In this document: one piece after another, positions 7,455-12,038 of the stretch
Position numbering within the stretch: the first letter of the stretch is position 1
Layout of the letters: the number at the start of each line of letters is the position of its first letter
DNA from: JAFGKM01 sp964408175
GTDB taxonomy: Bacteria; Ratteibacteria; UBA8468; B48-G9; JAFGKM01
Direction of reading: 5' to 3'
Assembly: GCA_964408175.1 (NCBI GenBank)
Contig: CAYOYL010000147.1
Span: 1 to 12,038 of the forward strand
DNA length: 12,038 bases
The notes under the pieces: model-generated
The model's input: only the letters and a program-made list of their open reading frames with translations
Databases searched by the model: none
Told to the model about the DNA's origin: nothing
Translations under genes and position numbers: made by a program

Positions 7455-7498
7455 AGTGATACTGCTGTAAGAACCTTTGTCTTTTCCCTTTTTGGAGG

Positions 7499-8797
7499 TC
7501 AGAATCTGGAGTAGAGGTCGTAGTCAGTGCTGGAGGTTATCGTTACCGTGCAGAAATCGCCAGGCTTCAGACTCTTTTTTGTTTTTACATATACAGTCCC
7601 ATCTATCTCGGGAGCGTCAAACTCGGTCCTGCCCGTGAAGTACTGCCCTTTTTCCCCTTCTATGAGAACCTCCATTTCTGTCCCTATCAGTCTCTCAAGT
7701 TTCTTACGTGAGATTTTCTTCTGTGTCTCCATCAGTATCCGTTCCCGCTCCATTTTTATATTTTCAGGTATCTGCCCGGGCAGGTCGTATGCAGGGGTCC
7801 CCTCTTCTCTTGAGTAACAGAATACGCCCATCCTGTCAAACTCTTTCTCCTCTACAAACTTCACCACTGCCTTGAAGTGTGTTTCACTCTCTCCGGGGAA
7901 ACCTGTTATGAACGTTGTTCTCAGTCTTACTCCGGGTACTATCTCCCTTATTCTGTCAACAATCCTGCTGTAATCCACTACCGGACGGTTCATTCTTTTC
8001 AGTATCTCAGGATGTACGTGCTGTAAAGGAATGTCCAGATACCTGCAGATGTTCGGTTCACCTGCAATCACACCAAGCATCCGTTCATTCAGATATGCAG
8101 GATGCAGGTACATAATGCGCAGCCAGTGAAATCTAAGTGCGGAAAGTTTAACTATCAGGTCGTCAAGCCTTTTTTTGCCTTTCAGGTCTTTGCCGTAACT
8201 TGTGGTATTCTGGGAGATAAGTATGAGTTCTCTTATCCCCATCTCTTTAAGACTTTGTGCTTCACTGTATATATCCTGTATCTTACGGCTTCTTAAAAAG
8301 CCTCTGATTTTCGGGATAATGCAGTAACTGCAGCGCATCTCGCATCCCTCTGATATTTTTATATATGCATAAGGATAGGTAGTAATCAGTCTCGGGTAGT
8401 TATCATCACCTGTCAGATTACCTGCGATAAAATAACCCTTTCTTCTCTCAAATTGTTCAATCAAAGACACCAGATTTTCAGGGTTCCCAACCCCCATCAC
8501 AGCATCAACGCCTTTTATATAGGGGAATCTTTTGGAGTAACGCTGGATAAGACATCCATACACAATTATCTTTTGCCATTGCTGTTTTCTGCGGCAGAGT
8601 TTTTTGATAATTCCGATGGACTCTTCAACCGCGGACTGAAGAAATCCGCAGGTGTTTACTATTAATATATCAGATTCTTCACTGGAATCTGTAAGTATAT
8701 AACCCTTTTCTCCAAGGAGCGCAAGAATATTTTCTGAATCAACAAGATTCTTGGGACAGCCCAGACTTATCAGATAAATCTTCTTGTTATTATTCAT
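7499..8797 (-). CDS. rimO: ribosomal protein uS12 methylthiotransferase RimO
   Basis: RimO is a radical-SAM enzyme that adds a methylthio group to a conserved aspartate of ribosomal protein uS12. From ATG 8797 it has 432 residues, close to family length. The N-terminal UPF0004 domain starts with the RimO signature SLGCPKNLVDSE, and its cluster ligands are Cys14, Cys50 and Cys82. The radical-SAM motif CEMRCSYC supplies Cys152, Cys156 and Cys159. A C-terminal TRAM domain includes GRTEFDAPEIDG, characteristic of RimO and not of MiaB. The frame extends to a TTG at 8827. The ATG is preferred because it overlaps the stop of the previous gene as ATGA (typical coupling) and leads directly into the conserved N-terminus. 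It is the third gene of the ftsK cluster. Confidence 0.96.
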   Translation of the reverse strand: MNNNKKIYLISLGCPKNLVDSENILALLGEKGYILTDSSEESDILIVNTCGFLQSAVEESIGIIKKLCRRKQQWQKIIVYGCLIQRYSKRFPYIKGVDAVMGVGNPENLVSLIEQFERRKGYFIAGNLTGDDNYPRLITTYPYAYIKISEGCEMRCSYCIIPKIRGFLRSRKIQDIYSEAQSLKEMGIRELILISQNTTSYGKDLKGKKRLDDLIVKLSALRFHWLRIMYLHPAYLNERMLGVIAGEPNICRYLDIPLQHVHPEILKRMNRPVVDYSRIVDRIREIVPGVRLRTTFITGFPGESETHFKAVVKFVEEKEFDRMGVFCYSREEGTPAYDLPGQIPENIKMERERILMETQKKISRKKLERLIGTEMEVLIEGEKGQYFTGRTEFDAPEIDGTVYVKTKKSLKPGDFCTVTITSSTDYDLYSRF

Positions 8798-9186
8798 TCG
8801 GGTAGGAGATAAAGTATAACGAGACAAAGCATTATTAAAACAATGGCGAGAAATAAAATAAGGGGAAAACGGTCTTTTACATCAAAAAATCCTTGCAGGC
8901 CTTTCCCTGCAGTATACTCACCATTCGGGGCTTTCTTCTCTTCAGACGGTTCCATTATCTCTTTTATACACACATCTACCAGAGATGGGTCTATTTTGAG
9001 ATAGTCCGCATATATCCTGAGAAAACCTTTGAGGTGCACCTTACTGGGAAAACCGTCCCACTCTCCGTTTTCAATCATATGTATGAATTTTGATGGTATG
9101 TGAATTTCTTTAAAGAGCGTCTCTACGGAGATGTTATTCTCTTCCCTCTTTTCTTTTAATATCTCATTAAACGGCCTATTCCCCAT
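8794..9186 (-). CDS. short RodZ-like HTH protein with one membrane segment
   Basis: The protein has 130 residues. It has an N-terminal HTH of the RodZ/HTH_25 type (about 1-72, including FNEILKEKREENNIS and LKGFLRIYADYLKID), then a polar linker, then one membrane segment (about 107-127) ending three residues before the C-terminus. RodZ links the cytoskeletal protein MreB to the envelope through its cytoplasmic HTH. The usual periplasmic domain is absent here, so this is either a minimal RodZ or a membrane-tethered regulator. The gene overlaps the end of ftsK by 11 bases and the start of rimO by 4, so the three are surely co-translated. The start ATG has only a weak AGAAGA site, consistent with coupling to ftsK. 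Confidence 0.8.
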   Translation of the reverse strand: MGNRPFNEILKEKREENNISVETLFKEIHIPSKFIHMIENGEWDGFPSKVHLKGFLRIYADYLKIDPSLVDVCIKEIMEPSEEKKAPNGEYTAGKGLQGFFDVKDRFPLILFLAIVLIMLCLVILYLLPE

Positions 9187-11326
9187 CTTCTTCTGTACCT
9201 GTTACCCTTCTTGGTTTCCCTTCCCTGTAAGGGCCTACTATCCCTTCTTCCTCCATCTTCTCAATGAGCCCGGCGGATTTGTTAAAACCAATCTTCAAAC
9301 GCCTTTGTAACATTGAGATAGAGGCAATCTTTGTGGTAAGCACAATCTTTTTTGCTTCCTGATAAAGGTCTGCTTCCTCTCCACTTCCTTCTGTCATACC
9401 TATAATATCAATATCCTTATCTGCCTCCGGACGCCCCTCAACTATCTCCATCTCATATTCAGGTGACTTCTGCTGTTTGATAAAAGTACAGATATTTTCT
9501 ATCTCTTCATCTGATATCAGACATCCCTGTATCCTCATTAGCGATGAACTGCCTGGTGGAATAAAAAGGAGGTCTCCCCTCCCGAGAAGTTTTTCTGCCC
9601 CTATCCTGTCAAGTATTGTGCGAGAATCAAACTTTGAGGTCACCTGAAAGGATATTCTGCACGGAAGGTTTGCCTTGATAACACCTGTGATTACATTTAC
9701 CGAAGGTCTCTGTGTTGCAAGTATAAGGTGCAGCCCTGCCGCCCTTGATAACTGGGCAAGTCTTATGATGCTGTTTTCTATCTCATTTTTGGCTATCATC
9801 ATAAGGTCAGCAAGTTCATCTATCACCACCACTATATAAGGAAGTTTCTCTATTTTTTTGATGGAGTTATAACCCTCTATATTCCTGACCTTCGTGTCGG
9901 AAAAGAGTTTATACCTTCTACTCATTTCAGCAATCAACCACTTAAGCGTATTTACTGCTTTTTTTGTATCCACCACAACAGGACAGAGAAGGTGCGGCAG
10001 GTCATTGTATGGTGTCAACTCTACCATCTTAGGGTCTATCATTATGAACCTGACCTCCTCCGGAGTTGCTTTGTACAGTATGGATGTAATAAAAGAGTTG
10101 ATACAGACTGTTTTACCCGAACCTGTCGCACCGGCTATAAGAATATGCGGGAGCAGATTCATATCGGTTACAACAGGTCTGCCCATAATGTTTTTGCCTA
10201 TGGCGATAGTAAGTTTTGATTGACTCTTTTGAAAGTCCTTGCTCGTAAGTATCTCACGCAGGGATACAATGGAAATTCCTCTGTTTGGAACCTCTATGCC
10301 AACGGTTGACTTATTGGGAAGAGGTGCCACAACCCTTATGGTCGTGGTCTTCAGGTTCATCGCAAGGTTATCCTGTATATTGTGAACCTTCTGTATTGGT
10401 ATACCGGGTGCAAGTTGCACCTCATACATTGTTACCCTGGGCCCCTGGTTTAACTGTACCACCTCTCCTTCAATCCCGAACTCTACAAGGGTTTCTTCTA
10501 TCACCTGGGCATACCTTTCAAAGTCTTCGGCGGTCTCCTGCTGAGCCGGAGTCCCAACCTTAAGAAGGTTCAAAGGCGGTAGTTTATATCCTTTGATTTT
10601 AGAGGTATGGGACGTTATTAACTGGTCACCCTTGGTTCTTTTCTCTTCCTGTTTAGGTAAGGTTTCCACTGAATACGCCCTTTTTGATTCAATAACTGCT
10701 GGTTTTATCCTCTGCGTCCTCCTTACTATCTTCTCCTCTTTCACCCTCTTAACCTCTTCAGAAGAGACCGCCTCTTGCCTTCCTGACAAGATGCGGCGGC
10801 TTGTTATCTCCCAGAATGGATAAACAAAAATTTTATACCCTACCGTGACAGAACCCAGTCCTGCGAGAATCAACATCAGGTATATCCCTCTACTTCCAAA
10901 GTATTCCTGTAAGGGAGGTCCCAGCATAAGTCCCAATATCCCGCCTGAAGAGCCAACCCCGCTTTTTATGGCAAGGAATATCAGAATAGTTATAAAAAGT
11001 CCCGTTGCACCTATTATTTTTTCCCAGATACCTGCTCTTTCACCCCAGATGGTGTTATAGCCGAGAAAGACAAGGAGAACAGACAGAAGATATGAGGAGC
11101 TTCCAAAAAGATAAAAGAGAAGTCCTGCAAGATATGCCCCGAACCTGCCACCAAAGTTCGCTATGTCACTGCTTACCGGAGATGCTATTCTTGCAAAGGC
11201 AAACGTGGGGTCATATATACTGAAAGAAAGAAGACAGAAAAAAAGATACAGAGATATACCAAATATCAAAAAACCTTTTATCCATCTATTCAGTATTTTT
11301 TTCTCCATCAGTTTTAATATTAACAT
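9176..11326 (-). CDS. ftsK: DNA translocase FtsK/SpoIIIE
   Basis: FtsK is a septum-located DNA pump that clears chromosome termini during division. The protein has 716 residues, in the range of the short-linker FtsK/SpoIIIE form. The N-terminus has about four membrane segments (within 15-170). A charged linker (about 175-250) follows, then the alpha domain (about 260-370). The RecA-like motor has Walker A GATGSGKT (399-406) and Walker B VVVIDE (499-504). The C-terminal gamma winged helix (about 655-708) recognises polar sequences; its recognition segment contains KSAGLIEKMEEEGIVG. The start at ATG 11326 is open to doubt, because an in-frame ATG at 11308 would begin MEKKILNRW; neither has a good Shine-Dalgarno. 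No convincing minus-strand promoter is seen, though ATTATATAAT at 11380-11389 contains a TATAAT on both strands. Confidence 0.96.
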   Translation of the reverse strand: MLILKLMEKKILNRWIKGFLIFGISLYLFFCLLSFSIYDPTFAFARIASPVSSDIANFGGRFGAYLAGLLFYLFGSSSYLLSVLLVFLGYNTIWGERAGIWEKIIGATGLFITILIFLAIKSGVGSSGGILGLMLGPPLQEYFGSRGIYLMLILAGLGSVTVGYKIFVYPFWEITSRRILSGRQEAVSSEEVKRVKEEKIVRRTQRIKPAVIESKRAYSVETLPKQEEKRTKGDQLITSHTSKIKGYKLPPLNLLKVGTPAQQETAEDFERYAQVIEETLVEFGIEGEVVQLNQGPRVTMYEVQLAPGIPIQKVHNIQDNLAMNLKTTTIRVVAPLPNKSTVGIEVPNRGISIVSLREILTSKDFQKSQSKLTIAIGKNIMGRPVVTDMNLLPHILIAGATGSGKTVCINSFITSILYKATPEEVRFIMIDPKMVELTPYNDLPHLLCPVVVDTKKAVNTLKWLIAEMSRRYKLFSDTKVRNIEGYNSIKKIEKLPYIVVVIDELADLMMIAKNEIENSIIRLAQLSRAAGLHLILATQRPSVNVITGVIKANLPCRISFQVTSKFDSRTILDRIGAEKLLGRGDLLFIPPGSSSLMRIQGCLISDEEIENICTFIKQQKSPEYEMEIVEGRPEADKDIDIIGMTEGSGEEADLYQEAKKIVLTTKIASISMLQRRLKIGFNKSAGLIEKMEEEGIVGPYREGKPRRVTGTEEDGE

Positions 11327-11360
11327 GCCTGTCAGGTTCAGTCAATGAAGAATGTGGTCT

Positions 11361-11389
11361 CTGAAATTCCGACATAAGAATTATATAAT
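11361..11389 (+). promoter_or_regulatory. promoter for the structured RNA / iorA
   Basis: CTGAAA (11361-11366) and a perfect TATAAT (11384-11389) are 17 bases apart. The -10 lies in a 10-bp palindrome ATTATATAAT (11380-11389), so a TATAAT also faces ftsK. The predicted start, 5-7 bases after the -10, falls at 11394-11396. That is exactly the first base pair of the closing stem of the RNA downstream, which supports both calls. Confidence 0.7.
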
Positions 11390-11416
11390 ATGAGGGAAGA
11401 GAAAAGGAAAGTATTG
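11361..11416 (+). repeat. intact copy of the promoter/5'-stem repeat
   Basis: This is the partner of 3997-4052 (47 of 56 positions identical, no gaps). This copy retains TATAAT and continues into the full RNA structure, so it is taken as the functional version. The identical block covers the entire 5' strand of the RNA closing stem and 5 bases beyond it. Confidence 0.75.
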
Positions 11417-11621
11417 AAGTGCGAGTGCGGAAGGGCAGTAATAAGACAAGGTGAAAAGCGGTAGCGTTCGGAGGATTACCTTACTCGGAGCTGTTTGAAC
11501 CCTCCGGATAGGAGGGTGAGTTCTCCGAGAGGACGATTTCACCGTAGGTCTTATCTGCACTGAAGCCCAAGGCGAAGCCTGTTTTCGAGCACCGAAACTG
11601 CTTTCTTTTCTCTCTCGTCCC
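11394..11621 (+). ncRNA. novel structured RNA or iorA 5' leader, about 228 nt
   Basis: No protein reads through this region, but it folds by inspection into one closed structure. The closing stem pairs 11394-11397 with 11618-11621, 11398-11402 with 11611-11615 and 11403-11411 with 11601-11609 (18 bp, small 3' bulges). Inside it, GCAG/CTGC (11435-11438 with 11555-11558) and ATAAGAC/GTCTTAT (11441-11447 with 11548-11554) stack. GGTGAAA/TTTCACC (11450-11456 with 11537-11543) then closes a three-way junction. Its branches are hairpin 11460-11480 and hairpin 11484-11529, the latter capped by ACCCTCC/GGAGGGT (11499-11505 with 11511-11517). A small hairpin AGGC-GAA-GCCT sits at 11570-11580. G-U pairs on this strand and the promoter placement favour plus-strand transcription. 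No motif of RNase P, tmRNA, SRP RNA, TPP, cobalamin, FMN or T-box RNAs is seen. A 6S-like shape is possible. It could be a free RNA or a riboswitch-like leader of iorA. Confidence 0.65.
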
Positions 11622-11640
11622 TTATTCCAGATTCAAAAAA

Positions 11641-12038
11641 ATGAGAAAAGAATATCTGCTTGGAAACGAGGCTATAGCCTACGGCTTAATGGAAGGAGGA
11701 ATAGAGGCATCTTTTGCATACCCCGGGACGCCATCCTCCGAGATTACCGAAACCCTTATAAGGTTTTCAAAGACCTACGGTTTTTATGTAGAGTGGTCAA
11801 TAAATGAAAAGTCGGCATATGAAAACGCCTACGGTGTCTCTCTTACAGGAAGGAGGACCGCTGTAATAATGAAGCATGTGGGTCTGAACGTGGCATCTGA
11901 CCCTTTTATCACCTCTGCATATACAGGTATCATTGGAGGCCTTGTTCTGATTGTCGCCGATGACCCCTTTGCCCATTCCTCACAAAACGAACAGGACTCA
12001 AGAAGATTTGCGGTTATGGCAAAGATACCATACCTTGA
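11641..12038 (+). CDS. iorA: indolepyruvate:ferredoxin oxidoreductase alpha subunit (partial, 5' end)
   Basis: IorA is the thiamine-diphosphate-binding subunit that, with IorB, oxidatively decarboxylates aryl-pyruvates from aromatic amino acid breakdown. It passes electrons to ferredoxin and forms the acyl-CoA. The first 132 residues are present and the gene runs off the right edge. The pyrimidine-binding domain begins LLGNEAIAYGLMEGG. It shows YPGTPSSEI (27-35), the conserved glutamate in NEKSAYE (Glu56) and MKHVGLNVASDP (77-88), a signature of IorA over other 2-oxoacid oxidoreductases. ATG 11641 is the only plausible start, because in-frame codons upstream lie within the RNA and include no ATG, GTG or TTG before TAG at 11545-11547. 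No Shine-Dalgarno is visible before it, and the RNA closing stem ends only 19 bases upstream. Confidence 0.92.
   Translation, partial: MRKEYLLGNEAIAYGLMEGGIEASFAYPGTPSSEITETLIRFSKTYGFYVEWSINEKSAYENAYGVSLTGRRTAVIMKHVGLNVASDPFITSAYTGIIGGLVLIVADDPFAHSSQNEQDSRRFAVMAKIPYL

Noticed and set aside
8798..8827. TTG start for rimO ten codons upstream
   Set aside because: The ATG at 8797 overlaps the preceding stop as ATGA and begins right at the conserved RimO N-terminus.
11394..11621. Thiamine-diphosphate riboswitch controlling a thiamine-diphosphate enzyme (iorA)
   Set aside because: The biology would fit, but the conserved CTGAGA-type core and the second pyrophosphate-arm motif are not present, and the fold is more than twice the usual size.
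11394..11621. RNase P RNA, tmRNA or SRP RNA
   Set aside because: The GAGGAAAGTCC core of RNase P, the tRNA-like ends of tmRNA and the GGAAGG/AGCA apical motif of SRP RNA are all missing.
11394..11621. Firm assignment as 6S RNA
   Set aside because: The closed rod with an internal bubble is reminiscent, but the RNA branches at its far end and is longer than typical 6S RNA. Shape alone is not enough.
1..12038. Numerous open frames antisense to or overlapping the called genes
   Set aside because: They lie opposite well-supported genes, lack family features or plausible starts, and are explained as shadows of those genes.
1..12038. CRISPR arrays, tRNA or rRNA genes, transposases, prophage genes
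   Set aside because: No regularly spaced direct repeats, cloverleaf sequences, rRNA motifs or recombinase/transposase proteins were seen on either strand.

Overview
The window is a compact stretch of bacterial chromosome in which almost everything is coding. It holds seven complete protein genes plus one cut by the right edge. RNase Y, a complete ftsK-rimO cluster, HU, ACT-domain SerA and an iorA-type 2-oxoacid:ferredoxin oxidoreductase together suggest an anaerobic or fermentative bacterium. The organism cannot be named from sequence alone. A poorly sampled phylum, for example in the Omnitrophota neighbourhood, is only a guess. No transposase, phage gene, tRNA, rRNA or CRISPR array is visible.

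Layout. Positions 30-3925 (minus strand) read right to left: serA (3-phosphoglycerate dehydrogenase), rny (RNase Y) and an HU-family DNA-binding protein. serA and HU have good sigma70-type promoters, and a possible 25-codon leader ORF abuts the HU start. Positions 4102-7428 (plus strand) hold a two-gene unit: a cytoplasmic GH78 alpha-L-rhamnosidase-like enzyme followed by an AEC-family permease. Positions 7499-11326 (minus strand) hold a tightly packed operon, ftsK, a short RodZ-like HTH-membrane protein and rimO, whose genes overlap by 11 and 4 bases. From 11361 onward (plus strand) there is a strong TATAAT promoter, a roughly 228-nt sequence that folds into one long closed structure, and the start of iorA.

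The most unusual part is the intergenic region 11361-11640. It has an 18-bp closing stem joining both ends, several further long-range helices, two terminal hairpins and a competing 9-bp pairing. It matches no RNA family I can recognise by eye. The promoter and 5' strand of the closing stem occur a second time, ungapped over 56 bp, at 3997-4052 just upstream of the GH78 gene. There the -10 box is degraded and the RNA body is absent. That copy looks like a collapsed relic of the same locus.

How the genes work together: the minus-strand genes are housekeeping functions (serine synthesis, mRNA decay, nucleoid structure, chromosome segregation, cell shape, ribosome modification). The GH78/AEC pair looks like a small catabolic cassette for an imported rhamnoside or related compound. 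iorA starts an amino-acid or aryl-pyruvate fermentation unit whose partner gene lies outside the window.
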